DNA of 62,311 bases from Anaerolineales bacterium UBA5195 (GCA_002412925.1 DHVZ01000059.1:67623-129933), one strand, 5' to 3'; positions 1 through 8,989 are shown, counted from the first letter of the stretch. Notes: generated by a model from the letters alone, not told the origin. A program made the numbers and translations.

Positions 1-466
1 TGGCAACGCGCTGCTGCTGGCCGCCAGAGAGTTCATAGGGCCGGTGAGTCATGCGGTCTTCGAGACCGACCGCCATGAGAGTTTGCCGGGCGCGTTCTTT
101 ACGCCCTGTGGTTTTCCCAGAATAACGCAGCGGCAGTTCCACATTCGAAAGCGCTGTGGCGCGCGGAAGCAGGTTAAAGGACTGGAAAATAAAGCCAACC
201 TTGCGGTTGCGGATGTCAGCCAATTGGTCATCGGTCAGCCCGGCGACGGATTCGCCATCCAGGGTGTAGTCGCCCAGGGTAGGCCGGTCGAGACATCCCA
301 GGATATTCATCAGGGTCGATTTCCCCGATCCGGATGGTCCGACGATCGCCACAACTTCGCCGCGGTCAATGCTCACGGTCAGTCCGCGCAAGGCATTGAC
401 TTCCACATCACCCATTTTGTAGGTTTTGACCAGGTTTTCTGCAACGATAACAGGTTCACTCATCAT
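1..466 (-). CDS. ABC transporter ATP-binding protein, MacB/LolD type (partial, C-terminus outside window)
   Basis: Reading leftward from an ATG at 466 (a second ATG lies at 463), the frame stays open to the window edge for about 155 codons, so the 3' end is missing. Visible parts: Walker A GPSGSGKST at residues 43-51, a Q-loop FQSFNLLPR near residue 93 and the ABC signature LSGGQQQRVA at the truncated end. The sequence is typical of the ATPases that drive MacB/LolCDE-type (FtsX-fold) permeases, energising export or extraction rather than import. It follows the HlyD/MacA-like adaptor ending at 475 with an 8-bp gap, so it is in the same minus-strand operon. A partner permease is expected just left of the window. 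Function as an efflux-type ATPase is well supported; the substrate is unknown. Confidence 0.9.
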   Translation of the reverse strand, partial: MMSEPVIVAENLVKTYKMGDVEVNALRGLTVSIDRGEVVAIVGPSGSGKSTLMNILGCLDRPTLGDYTLDGESVAGLTDDQLADIRNRKVGFIFQSFNLLPRATALSNVELPLRYSGKTTGRKERARQTLMAVGLEDRMTHRPYELSGGQQQRVA

Positions 467-474
467 GTCCTCGA

Positions 475-1881
475 TTACCCGCCCATGGGCCCGCCGCCGC
501 TGCCGGGGCCAAATGTGTTTGAAGGCGGGTTGAGGATGATCAGGTCGTCTTCTTTCAAATCTCCGCCAACCACTTCGCTGTTCGTGTCAGAAGTCGCGCC
601 CAGGCGCACTTCCACGGCCACTGGCTGTCCATCCTTCAGGATGTAAACCATGCGTTTGCTGTCGATCACACGCACGGCGCGGTTGGGCACCAACAGGGCA
701 TCCTGGAGTTCTTTGACAGAGATGGTGACCGCCGCAGTCATGCCCGGTTTGACCAGGTTATCTGCATCTGTGATTTCCACCGTCACGGTGAAATTGACCG
801 CGCCCGATTTGTCATCCCCGGCCTGGTTGATTTGGACAACCTGCCCGGTATAGGTTTTTCCCTGGACCGCATCGAAGGTGATCGTAACGGGCTGGCCGAT
901 CTCAACACTGTTGATATCCACTTCCGAGATTTCCAGGTCGATCATCAAATGCGAGAGGGCGTCCATGCGGAAGGCCACCGTGCTGGGAGAGACCATGTCG
1001 CCTGGGGCAGGGTTGGCCTGCGTGACGACGCCGTCGAAGGGGGCAATGATTTTGGAAAGATTCAAGGTCGATTGGGCTGCCGCAATCCGGGCCTCTGCTG
1101 CGGCGATATCGTCAACGCTGGGACCGTCCTTCAGTCGATCGATTTCGCGCTGGGCATCTGCCAGTTGTGCCTGCGCCACGGCCAGGTTCGCGCGATATTT
1201 TTCGGCGTCGATGTCAGTCGCCTTGCCGGTATACCAGTTGTATTTGACGGTTAAATCAGTCACTTTTTGGCGGGCGTTTGTCAACCGTAACAAGGCCTCT
1301 GCTTTGGTCGAGTCGCCATCCGGTTTGTTCTTAAAAACCTTGTAATTATCTTCGGCTTTCTGCAAATCCTTCTTGGCGATGACCAGGTTGGCATCTGTCT
1401 GCAGAACCAGGTTGTCTGATGCGCGCGCATAAGTCACACTATCGACTTTCTTCTGCGCATCTTCCACATCCTGTTTGGCGTTCGCCAGTTTTTGCTGGGC
1501 CTCGGCCAGGGCGGTGTTTGAAGCCAGGAGGTCAGCCAGGCTCTTCCTGGCGTTAATCAGGTCGGCTTCTGCCAGGATGACACTTTGTGACATGGAGGTC
1601 TGCACCAGTGATGCGAGCACTGTGTCGGCCTTGACTGCGTCGCCAATTTTGGCCTGCACGGTTTCCACCCGTCCGCTGGTTTGCCAGGTAAGGGTGGCTG
1701 CCTGCCCTGCGCGCACAGTTCCGGTTGCGCCCACGCTGGCCGTCAACGCGCCTCGCGCGGCGGATGTTGTCTGGTAGGCGGTCGCGCCGGCGGCCTTTGA
1801 ACTACTCTGCCAAACGAAAAATGCAATCACTGCGACGATTACCACGATAATGGCAATCCAGTATTTTTTTATGAAATTCAT
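475..1881 (-). CDS. HlyD/MacA-like adaptor subunit of an ABC exporter
   Basis: 468 aa. An N-terminal membrane anchor (residues about 7-24) is followed by a beta/lipoyl half, a long Ala/Lys/Asp-rich coiled-coil hairpin (about 100-260), the second lipoyl half (about 265-300, with IIAPFDGVVT) and beta-barrel domains. The tail is Gly-rich. This is the membrane-fusion-protein architecture of MacA-type adaptors, which dock on a MacB-like permease and stimulate its ATPase. It is a clear paralogue of the gene immediately upstream (1961-3406). An ABC ATPase starts 8 bp after its stop. In a lineage usually regarded as lacking a classical outer membrane, the adaptor would act on the outer face of the cytoplasmic membrane; that is inference. 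Substrate unknown. Confidence 0.88.
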   Translation of the reverse strand: MNFIKKYWIAIIVVIVAVIAFFVWQSSSKAAGATAYQTTSAARGALTASVGATGTVRAGQAATLTWQTSGRVETVQAKIGDAVKADTVLASLVQTSMSQSVILAEADLINARKSLADLLASNTALAEAQQKLANAKQDVEDAQKKVDSVTYARASDNLVLQTDANLVIAKKDLQKAEDNYKVFKNKPDGDSTKAEALLRLTNARQKVTDLTVKYNWYTGKATDIDAEKYRANLAVAQAQLADAQREIDRLKDGPSVDDIAAAEARIAAAQSTLNLSKIIAPFDGVVTQANPAPGDMVSPSTVAFRMDALSHLMIDLEISEVDINSVEIGQPVTITFDAVQGKTYTGQVVQINQAGDDKSGAVNFTVTVEITDADNLVKPGMTAAVTISVKELQDALLVPNRAVRVIDSKRMVYILKDGQPVAVEVRLGATSDTNSEVVGGDLKEDDLIILNPPSNTFGPGSGGGPMGG

Positions 1882-1960
1882 GGTGAGCCTCCAAATTGCT
1901 GGTTTGATTGCCCGCTGACGGGCTGATTTCTGGAATTTTCAAAGAAAGCTGTTAATGGCT

Positions 1961-3406
1961 TTATTTTTCAGGAGTTGGTGTCGGGTTGTTGTTTCCCTGG
2001 CCGTTATCTGTCATGCTGGGCGGGTTCAGGATGATCAAATCTCCTGCTTGCAAGTTACCGCCGACCACTTCGCTGTGCGTGTCTGCGACTGTGCCCAGGC
2101 GTACTTGGATGGCTACGGGTTGGTCATTCTTGAGCACATAGACCACTCGCTGCCCGTTGACAACCCGGACTGCCCGGTTGGTCACCAGTAAAACATCACT
2201 GGCTTCCTTGGTAGTGATGGTCACTGCGGCAGTCATCCCCGGCTTGACCACTTCGTCCGCATCGATCAGCACTACTGTTACCGTAAAGTTGACAGCGCCC
2301 AGGTTTGTGTGACCGGCTAAATCGACACTGGTCACGATCCCGTTATAAAGCTTGTTTTGAACGGCATCGAAGGTAATTATCACTGGTTGACCAACCGTCA
2401 CGCTGTTGATATCCACTTCCGAAATTTGCAGATCGATCATCAATTGTGAGAGATCATCCACCTGAAAAGCTGCCTCGCCTTCAGAGACCATGTCGCCTGG
2501 CTGGCTTTTGGCCTGGGTCACGGTTCCGTTGAAAGGAGCCATGATTTTGGACAGATTCAGGGTTGCCTGCGCAGCGGCCAGCCTGGCCCTCGCCTCGTTC
2601 AGGTCGTCCACATTGCTGCCGTCATTCAGGCGATCCACCTCGCGTTGGGCATCTTCCTGCCGGGCTTTTTCCAGATTCAAGGCGGCCCGGGTTTGTTCCA
2701 TCAAGATTTCGCTTGGCCTGCCCGTGTACCAGTTATATTGTGTAACTAAATCTGTGAGGTTTTGCCGGCTGTTGGTGAGATTAAGGTTGTATTCTGCTTT
2801 CCTGCGCAGGTCATCGCCAGTGTTTTTGTAGTATTTGTTGCCAATCCATTCAACGATCTTAATTTGAGCTTCTGCAGCCTTCATCTTGTCCCGGTAGTCT
2901 TCCAGCAATTCTTCTGGAACGCGCCCGCGGGACGTACGTTCGTAGAAATCGAGTTTATCCTGGGCATCTTTGACAGCCTGTTTGGCGTTCGCGAGGTTCT
3001 GCATGGCCTGCGCAACGGTCAGGTTGGATTCCTCCAGGGTATTGAGGTTTTGCTGCGCGGTCACACGGTCGGCTTCGGCCAGAACGATTTCCTGGGGCAG
3101 GGAACTTTGCGCGATGGCGGCCAAGATCTGATCAGTCGTAACCGCATCTCCAATTTTGACGTTGACCGACTCCACCCGCCCACTGGCCTGCCAGGTCAGT
3201 TTGGCAGACTGCGCAGAACGGACGGTTCCTGTGGCCCCAACCTGGGCACTTAATCTTCCACGCGTGGCCGGAGTTGTCTGGTATGTGGTCGTTTTTACGG
3301 CCTGTGACTGACCGCGCCAGACAAAAAACGCAGTTGCAACCAGCAGGATTCCCCCGACCAGAATCCAGTATTTTTTGTCAAGGCTCTGTAGACGAGCAAA
3401 ATTCAT
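1961..3406 (-). CDS. HlyD/MacA-like adaptor subunit, paralogue of the downstream adaptor
   Basis: 481 aa with the same plan as its neighbour: N-terminal anchor (residues about 15-28), lipoyl halves flanking a coiled-coil hairpin longer than in the paralogue by an extra charged segment (about residues 150-205), then beta-barrel domains and a Pro/Thr-rich tail. Motifs such as KIMAPFNGTVTQA and EISEVDINSV-like segments are shared with 475-1881, so the two arose by tandem duplication. It lies 264 bp after the FtsX permease (stop at 3671) and 79 bp before the second adaptor on the minus strand. It probably serves the tandem ATPase/permease encoded upstream, while the second adaptor may serve the partial ATPase at the window edge. 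That pairing is inferred from order only. Confidence 0.87.
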   Translation of the reverse strand: MNFARLQSLDKKYWILVGGILLVATAFFVWRGQSQAVKTTTYQTTPATRGRLSAQVGATGTVRSAQSAKLTWQASGRVESVNVKIGDAVTTDQILAAIAQSSLPQEIVLAEADRVTAQQNLNTLEESNLTVAQAMQNLANAKQAVKDAQDKLDFYERTSRGRVPEELLEDYRDKMKAAEAQIKIVEWIGNKYYKNTGDDLRRKAEYNLNLTNSRQNLTDLVTQYNWYTGRPSEILMEQTRAALNLEKARQEDAQREVDRLNDGSNVDDLNEARARLAAAQATLNLSKIMAPFNGTVTQAKSQPGDMVSEGEAAFQVDDLSQLMIDLQISEVDINSVTVGQPVIITFDAVQNKLYNGIVTSVDLAGHTNLGAVNFTVTVVLIDADEVVKPGMTAAVTITTKEASDVLLVTNRAVRVVNGQRVVYVLKNDQPVAIQVRLGTVADTHSEVVGGNLQAGDLIILNPPSMTDNGQGNNNPTPTPEK

Positions 3407-3670
3407 TCAAATTCTCCTGAGTTGTCTTCAGTGGTACCAAGGATAATTGCCAAATGTGCAGAAATTGTGCAGAAATGTTTGGAATATGTGGAAGTTCCAA
3501 GGATGGAGAGAGCTTTTTCTACTGAAACGCATTCCTATTTACGCATCCTGGCCAGAAAAGTTCTTGGCAATATTAACCGAAAATAGCCACTTCAACCTAT
3601 CGGTAGGCTAACAACTATCCATCCATTAACTAAACGATTAACGGATCAAAAAAATTCGGAATTCCAAACC

Positions 3671-6109
3671 TTATTCATAAGCCAGAACTTCATTGATTGT
3701 CAACCTGGCTGCATTCCGCGCGGGCAGAATGCTGGCCAAAATGGACAGAACCACCACAATCCCCAGCCAGAGCAGAACGCCGAAGGGGGTAAAGGTCATC
3801 TGCATGGCAGAGCCCATCATCGTTTGTCCAATGATCGTCAACAAGGCAGAACTGATCGGAAACGACAGCCCGATCGCAAAAACCCAGGTGATCAAACCGA
3901 TGACCAGTGCTTCGAAAATAACAGATTGCATGATGACCGCATCCACCGCGCCGATGGTGCGCATTACGCCGATCTCACGGGTGCGCTCGAGGACATTGAT
4001 ACTCATTGTCCCGGTCAGGCCAATGCTACCGACAAACGCCGTCAGAATCGCCATGATCAATAGGAATATAATCAGCGGATCGACGGCCGCAGTGGAGCTT
4101 TCACGCAGGCTGCTCCCGGTTTTGACACTTTCAACCGCGTAGTCCCGGTCGGACAGGTAACGATCGATTCGTTCTGCCAGAGCCTGTTGAGAGGCGGCGT
4201 CATGTTCTTCCGTGACAATGCGGAACGAGACAGCCTGGTTAGGCAAACCAGTTTGGTTGGCTACGAAATCAAAATCGGCATAGGCGATGGGATCGCCAAG
4301 CATGTTTAAAAATCGGAAGACACCCACAACCATCCATTCTTCTTTCGGACGCCCTGGCATTTTGACCGTCAACTTATCTCCCGGTGTCAGGTTTGGATAA
4401 AACTTATAGATTGAATCGGAAACCACCACGGCTTTCTTCTCGGCGGGTAAAAGCCAGCGGCCGGCCACAATATCCGGGTTGAGCAACTGCGTCTTTTCGG
4501 GTGGAGCGGAAATTGACAGGTTCGCCACCAATTCATCGTTTTCATCCCGGAGCTCACCCTTCGCGCCGCCCCAGCCTTCCACGCCCCTTACATCAGGGAT
4601 ATTTACGATCAGGATGCGTTCAATCTGGTCAACCCGATAGGGTCGGCTAAAAGTGAGTGTCACGTCTCCCTGAAAGTGCTGCATGACCTGTTCCATGACA
4701 TTATTCATGGTTGTACGCACATTGAAAACCGCGATAAAAACGGACCCGGCGATGGTCAGGGTAAAGATGGTCAGTAACACACGCCCCATTTTCCGGAAGG
4801 TATTGCGGAAGGAGAGCAGGATTGGGCGCGAAACCCAGCGCGTCCAGACACGGCTCAAGTTGAGAAAACTTCGTTTGGCCGTTTGGTCGCCAGGGCGATA
4901 GTCGCTGAGAGCCTGCCGAACGTTAACCTTGGCACCTGTCCTGATCGGGAAATAACCTGCGCTGAGCGGAACCAGAAAGGCCAGCAGTACCTGCGCCATA
5001 ACGGCTGTCGGAACGACACGAAACCCTAGAACGGTAGCCCCCAATAAACTGGCGATAAAACTTGCCATCGCATTCCCCGCAATTGTTCCCAACGGCACTG
5101 CTAACACCAATGAAATCAGGCTGTAGGCCACGATCAGGGTCAAATACATCCCCAGGATTTGGGAGCCCAGTCCACCAATCAATTTCATCACGCCGATCTG
5201 GCGCAATTGTTGGGTCATCAGGGCGTTGAGCATATTGATGATCAAGGAACCACTCAGGATCGTGATCAACCCGCCCAGCGCGCCCAGTACGCCCATAATT
5301 GCCAAAAGTGTTTTGGTCATTGGGTGCTGTGTGGAGAGTTGTTCCTCCATGCGATATACATTCCGATTGTTTCTCTCTACTTTGTTTTTAACCACGGCTG
5401 AAACCCTGGCGATGAAGGCTTGATCACCACCCCCCTCGACAGTGATTAAGAGTCGATTATTATATTTCCCCAGCCCAAAAGAGCGCATTGTCTCCAAGGT
5501 GATAAAAGCATTGACACCAGAGGATATCTCCATGTTGGTTGTTGTTTGATCAGTGACAAGCCCAACAACTGTCAGAGATTGAAGCGATCCATCCGGAAGT
5601 TCAACTTCAATCTTGTCTCCAACTTGAAACCCGGTATTGTTGTTGATATCCTGCGAGATAACTATTTCATCTCGACCAGGGAGTTGGGTGCCGTCAAGCG
5701 TGGCGAGCTGGTTAATCGCGATGTTTTTAAAATTATCCATGCCAACTAGTGACAAGCTGCGCCAGGATTCGGCAGTTTTTCTGGCACGGACGCCAATGAT
5801 GTAGCGGCCTTCCACATTTTCCACGCCGGGCACAGCCTCAATCACACGGACGAGATTATCCTGAAAAGGATCTGTCCAGACTTCGATGTTAGCCGGGTTA
5901 ACTGATGCAAAGCTGGCATTAATGTCATGATTGAGAATATCAAAGGCGGTGATGATCATACCAGTCGCGAAGACCCCTACGGCAATCGATGCGACTACCA
6001 AGCTAGTACGAGTTTTATCTTCCCACAGGTCAGAGAAGATTTTGCTCCAACGGGGTTTCAGGAAATCGGGTTTAACTTCAGTACTCACTGGTTGCTCTTC
6101 TTTCTTCAT
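3671..6109 (-). CDS. FtsX/MacB-fold ABC transporter permease, duplicated
   Basis: 812 aa from the ATG at 6109, chosen over an upstream in-frame start at 6193 because that would overlap the ATPase gene. A first TM helix (residues about 35-58) is followed by a large extracytoplasmic MacB core domain, three TM helices (about 265-400), then a second unit with TM helix, core domain (about 440-650) and three terminal TM helices ending ARLTINEVLAYE. It is therefore two FtsX-type halves in one polypeptide. The start lies 7 bp after the stop of the tandem ATPase (6117-7625), so the two are co-translated and presumably form the complex: one protein with two nucleotide-binding domains, the other with two membrane halves. 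This fold exports lipids, peptides or drugs, or transmits mechanical signals; the substrate is unknown. Confidence 0.88.
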   Translation of the reverse strand: MKKEEQPVSTEVKPDFLKPRWSKIFSDLWEDKTRTSLVVASIAVGVFATGMIITAFDILNHDINASFASVNPANIEVWTDPFQDNLVRVIEAVPGVENVEGRYIIGVRARKTAESWRSLSLVGMDNFKNIAINQLATLDGTQLPGRDEIVISQDINNNTGFQVGDKIEVELPDGSLQSLTVVGLVTDQTTTNMEISSGVNAFITLETMRSFGLGKYNNRLLITVEGGGDQAFIARVSAVVKNKVERNNRNVYRMEEQLSTQHPMTKTLLAIMGVLGALGGLITILSGSLIINMLNALMTQQLRQIGVMKLIGGLGSQILGMYLTLIVAYSLISLVLAVPLGTIAGNAMASFIASLLGATVLGFRVVPTAVMAQVLLAFLVPLSAGYFPIRTGAKVNVRQALSDYRPGDQTAKRSFLNLSRVWTRWVSRPILLSFRNTFRKMGRVLLTIFTLTIAGSVFIAVFNVRTTMNNVMEQVMQHFQGDVTLTFSRPYRVDQIERILIVNIPDVRGVEGWGGAKGELRDENDELVANLSISAPPEKTQLLNPDIVAGRWLLPAEKKAVVVSDSIYKFYPNLTPGDKLTVKMPGRPKEEWMVVGVFRFLNMLGDPIAYADFDFVANQTGLPNQAVSFRIVTEEHDAASQQALAERIDRYLSDRDYAVESVKTGSSLRESSTAAVDPLIIFLLIMAILTAFVGSIGLTGTMSINVLERTREIGVMRTIGAVDAVIMQSVIFEALVIGLITWVFAIGLSFPISSALLTIIGQTMMGSAMQMTFTPFGVLLWLGIVVVLSILASILPARNAARLTINEVLAYE

Positions 6110-6116
6110 AATGTTT

Positions 6117-7625
6117 TTAGCCAGCCGAGTTGATGATCTCACCGTCCGAGAGCAAGATGGTCTGATCTGTTCTCTGGGTGATCGAAGGATCATGTGTCAC
6201 GATCAAAATTGTCTTGCCTTGCGAAACAAGTTTTTCGAACAAGGTGAGTATATTTTCTGCCGAACGCGAATCCAGATTACCGGTGGGTTCATCGGCCAGA
6301 AGGATGTTTGGGTCGGTAGACAGTGCCCGGGCAATCGCTGCACACTGCTGCTGTCCGCTTGAGACAGCAGCGGGCAGTTTATCGGCCTGTTCTTCCAACC
6401 CAACCAGCTTAAGCAGTTCCCTTGCTCGTGCCGGCCGTTCATAGAATGGGTACGTTTTGCAATAATCCATTGGCAACATGGTGTTCTCGAGCAATGTCAA
6501 GGTTGGCAAGAGCTGGAAAAATTGAAAAACCACCCCCAGGTTGCGCCCGCGCCATAGTGCTCGCTGGCTCTCACTCATCTCATAAATATGCTTATTCCCG
6601 ACAATGACCTCGCCAACGCTGGGATGGTCGATTCCAGTCATCATGTTCAAGAGTGTGGATTTCCCGCAGCCAGATTTCCCCACGATCGAGATAAACTCAC
6701 CATAGCCCAATTGGAGGTTGATGGATTTCAAGGCTGTAAATTTCCCGGCGGCGCTCTCATAGACTTTGCTTACGCCGCGTAAAACAATGGCCGGGTGGTT
6801 TTGTTTTGGTTCTGTTGATATTTCTTCAGCCCAGGGATCTGCGACTTGAGAGATGGAACTGGCTGACAATTTCACTTCAGCTGCTCGCCTACCCTGAACC
6901 GAATTTCCATTATGATTGGAGACTACGCCATCCACAATTTGCAGCCGGCGTGAGAAGCGCGGGACAAAACTCTCATCGTGGGTGACCATCACTACCGTTT
7001 TGCCCCGCTCAACCAGCTTCTCGAAGATTTGGAAGATGATTTCAGCCGTGGCGGTATCCAAGTTGCCGGTTGGCTCATCCGCGATGATGAGCGGGGGATC
7101 GTTGACCAAAGCCCGGGCAATGGCAACGCGCTGTTTCTGTCCGCCGGAGATATGGGCCGGAATTTTGTTGGCATGATCGAGAATCCCAACCAGTTCCAGC
7201 AGTTCGAGCGCTCTTTCTTTGCTAACCAGCGGCTGATAGCTACCCAGGAAATCGGGCGGCAGCATGACATTCTTGACCAGGCTCAAGGTGGGCATCAATT
7301 CAAAAGATTGATAAACAATCCCCAGGTTTTGACCCCGCCACTGGGCCAATTGATCTTCATTCAGTTTGTGGATCGGGATAGCAGAATCTGACAACCCATG
7401 CTTGGCACTATAAAACAACAATTCCCCAACCGTCAAATCGCTGACCCCGGAGAGTATGTTGAGCAAAGTTGTTTTTCCTGCGCCTGATTTACCGGTTATC
7501 CCTAAAAATTCGCCCGGATAGATTTCTAAATTAATCTCATTCAGGGCCACGAAAGGGCGGTCACTCGTTGGATAGGCTTTGATCACATTCCGCATCTGGA
7601 TGATTGGATTTGTTTTTTCTGTCAT
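6117..7625 (-). CDS. Tandem (two-domain) ABC transporter ATP-binding protein
   Basis: 502 aa from the ATG at 7625, preceded by AGGAG about 13 nt upstream. Two complete MacB/LolD-type ATPase domains are fused. Domain 1 (about residues 8-235) has Walker A GKSGAGKTT, signature ISGGQKQRVAIARA and Walker B LIIADEPTGNLD. A linker rich in Ser/Ala/Glu follows. Domain 2 (about 285-500) has Walker A GKSGCGKST and Walker B ILLADEPTGNLD, but its signature reads VSSGQQQCAAIARA, so the first Gly of SGGQ is Ser. One of the two ATP sites may therefore be weakened, as in asymmetric ABC proteins (inference). MacB-family ATPases are usually single domains, so the fusion is unusual. First gene of the minus-strand operon, under the TetR-associated promoter at 7679-7706. 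Confidence 0.9.
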   Translation of the reverse strand: MTEKTNPIIQMRNVIKAYPTSDRPFVALNEINLEIYPGEFLGITGKSGAGKTTLLNILSGVSDLTVGELLFYSAKHGLSDSAIPIHKLNEDQLAQWRGQNLGIVYQSFELMPTLSLVKNVMLPPDFLGSYQPLVSKERALELLELVGILDHANKIPAHISGGQKQRVAIARALVNDPPLIIADEPTGNLDTATAEIIFQIFEKLVERGKTVVMVTHDESFVPRFSRRLQIVDGVVSNHNGNSVQGRRAAEVKLSASSISQVADPWAEEISTEPKQNHPAIVLRGVSKVYESAAGKFTALKSINLQLGYGEFISIVGKSGCGKSTLLNMMTGIDHPSVGEVIVGNKHIYEMSESQRALWRGRNLGVVFQFFQLLPTLTLLENTMLPMDYCKTYPFYERPARARELLKLVGLEEQADKLPAAVSSGQQQCAAIARALSTDPNILLADEPTGNLDSRSAENILTLFEKLVSQGKTILIVTHDPSITQRTDQTILLSDGEIINSAG

Positions 7626-7660
7626 CTGTTTTTTTAAACTCCTAAATGTGTCATTTTGAA

Positions 7661-7687
7661 ACTTATGATACAATACGTATCATAAGT
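7661..7687. promoter_or_regulatory. Perfect inverted repeat, probable TetR operator
   Basis: Eleven-base arms ACTTATGATAC and GTATCATAAGT flank a 5-nt spacer with no mismatch. The site lies in the gap between the divergent exporter operon and TetR gene and covers the -10 box of the exporter promoter. Size and symmetry fit a TetR-family dimer operator; binding by the neighbouring regulator is inferred from position. Confidence 0.8.
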
Positions 7688-7706
7688 CATTCTTTACCCC
7701 TGTCAA
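7679..7706 (-). promoter_or_regulatory. Sigma-70-type promoter of the exporter operon
   Basis: On the minus strand a perfect TTGACA -35 (7706-7701) and TATGAT -10 (7684-7679) are separated by 16 bp. The -10 sits inside the 27-bp palindrome, so a bound repressor would exclude RNA polymerase. Transcription would start about 45 bp before the tandem ATPase ATG. Confidence 0.75.
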
Positions 7707-7751
7707 CCAGCAATCACCTTTCCGCGTAACTTATGTAACAGGTGTAACATT

Positions 7752-8375
7752 ATGTCGCTCAACCCAGATGACCCCCGTGTCAAAAAAACCCGCCGAGGGT
7801 TACGTGCAGCCTTTATCAAGTTGATCTTGCAAAAGGGATATGACTCAATCGCGATTCAGGATATTACTGACGAAGCCGAGGCAGCGCGAATTACCTTCTA
7901 CCGTCATTATCGAGATAAGGAGGAACTCTTAACCGATTGTTTGAATGAGCTGTACGAGGAACTGATTGAGAAGACTGAGCGAGAAATAGCCGCTGGGGCA
8001 GACCCCGGCTCATCACCCTTCCGTGTTTTTTATGAACACTTGGAGGAGCAAGAAAAGCTCTACCGCGTTCTCTTTTCAAGCATGGGCACCCAAACCGTGG
8101 TAAATCGGATGAGGCAATATATGGCTCAACGTTTGATTGAAAACCTGGACACCTTTTTTGAACGAGGTGCCCGGCCTGCGATCCCCGATGAAATCATTGC
8201 TTTCCATATAGTCAGCGCACATCTCGGCTTGGGAATTTGGTGGCTCGAAAACAATAAGCCCTATCCAGTTGAATATTTGACTCAAATTTCCATGTGGCTT
8301 AGCTTTGCGGGATTGCTCCGTTCTTTAGGGATTGAACAGATGACTATGCCTATGCCAGTACCACCCTCGAATTGA
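7752..8375 (+). CDS. TetR/AcrR family transcriptional regulator
   Basis: 207 aa. The N-terminal helix-turn-helix (residues about 10-62, with TFYRHYRDKEELL at the recognition end) is the TetR signature. The rest is an alpha-helical ligand-binding and dimerisation region without a recognisable subfamily. The ATG at 7752 has only a weak AGGTG upstream. The gene is divergent from the exporter operon, with a perfect 27-bp palindrome in the shared gap. The expected role is ligand-relieved repression of the exporter. TetR regulators of this arrangement usually sense the substrate exported by the neighbouring pump; that is family knowledge applied here. Confidence 0.92.
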   Translation: MSLNPDDPRVKKTRRGLRAAFIKLILQKGYDSIAIQDITDEAEAARITFYRHYRDKEELLTDCLNELYEELIEKTEREIAAGADPGSSPFRVFYEHLEEQEKLYRVLFSSMGTQTVVNRMRQYMAQRLIENLDTFFERGARPAIPDEIIAFHIVSAHLGLGIWWLENNKPYPVEYLTQISMWLSFAGLLRSLGIEQMTMPMPVPPSN

Positions 8376-8418
8376 GCTTTCCAGCCTAGAAAAAAGCGCA
8401 ATTTGTGACCGCGAAGGG

Positions 8419-8424
8419 TATAAT
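8419..8424 (+). promoter_or_regulatory. TATAAT -10 element before a 22-codon leader ORF
   Basis: A consensus TATAAT without a convincing -35. The expected transcription start, about 7 bp downstream, coincides with the ATG at 8432 of a 22-codon frame, so the transcript could be leaderless. Confidence 0.4.
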
Positions 8425-8431
8425 TTTCTGT

Positions 8432-8500
8432 ATGCAAACCGCCTTGTTTGAACAGCAAAAAATTATCGTTTTGATGATTCTTGGGCAGGGATTGGATTAG
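8432..8500 (+). CDS. Possible 22-aa leader peptide
   Basis: ATG at 8432 to TAG at 8498-8500, encoding 22 residues beginning MQTALFEQQK. The stop lies one base before the ATG of the SH3-domain gene (8502), an arrangement that would couple translation of the two. It follows directly from the TATAAT at 8419-8424 and has no Shine-Dalgarno sequence of its own. No known peptide family is recognised. It could be a chance frame. Confidence 0.3.
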   Translation: MQTALFEQQKIIVLMILGQGLD

Positions 8501-8501
8501 T

Positions 8502-8981
8502 ATGAACTTCGAACTGGGTCGCTTATTCACTCCCCGTGTTTTGGCTGGCGCCTTGGGCGTGGCCATGCTCTTGCTGGTTTTAACTTTTGCCTGGATATTG
8601 TGGACGGCTCCCCCTGCGCCGGATGTATCTGGCCTGTTGGCGGTGGTGACCGTCATCCCGGCTCCTTCAGTCACCCCGGCTCCTGAGGCAACTGCCACAT
8701 TCGATCCCTACGCCCCCACGCCGACGGTCGCAGCCGGGCAGATTAGTATCGGAACTTATGTCCAGATATCTGGAACACAGGGCGAGGGCTTGCGAATCCG
8801 TTCTCAGCCCGGGTTGAAGGGCGAGCAATTGTTCCTGGGATTTGATACCGAAGTTTATACAGTTCTGGATGGCCCGCGCGAGGTGGATGGTTACACCTGG
8901 TATAACCTTGCCGCCATCAATGACCAGACCCGCACGGGCTGGGCAGCCTCCAACTTCCTGACAGTCATTCCAAAACCTTGA
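8502..8981 (+). CDS. Membrane-anchored SH3-like domain protein
   Basis: 159 aa from the ATG at 8502; an earlier in-frame start at 8481 lacks a ribosome-binding site. A short N-terminal cytoplasmic part is followed by one TM helix (about residues 13-32), a Pro/Ala/Thr-rich spacer (about 40-75) and a bacterial SH3-like (SH3b) domain (about 78-158) with the GLRIRSQPG motif of such domains. SH3b domains bind peptidoglycan stem peptides or similar ligands, so the protein probably sits on the outer face of the membrane at the cell wall. Its stop precedes the DUF971 gene ATG by 8 bp, suggesting co-transcription. No enzymatic domain is present. Confidence 0.75.
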   Translation: MNFELGRLFTPRVLAGALGVAMLLLVLTFAWILWTAPPAPDVSGLLAVVTVIPAPSVTPAPEATATFDPYAPTPTVAAGQISIGTYVQISGTQGEGLRIRSQPGLKGEQLFLGFDTEVYTVLDGPREVDGYTWYNLAAINDQTRTGWAASNFLTVIPKP

Positions 8982-8989
8982 GGAAACTG

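Noticed and set aside
44..646. A 200-codon plus-strand frame at the left edge
   Set aside because: It is antisense to the real partial ABC ATPase (1-466), which has complete Walker A and signature motifs.
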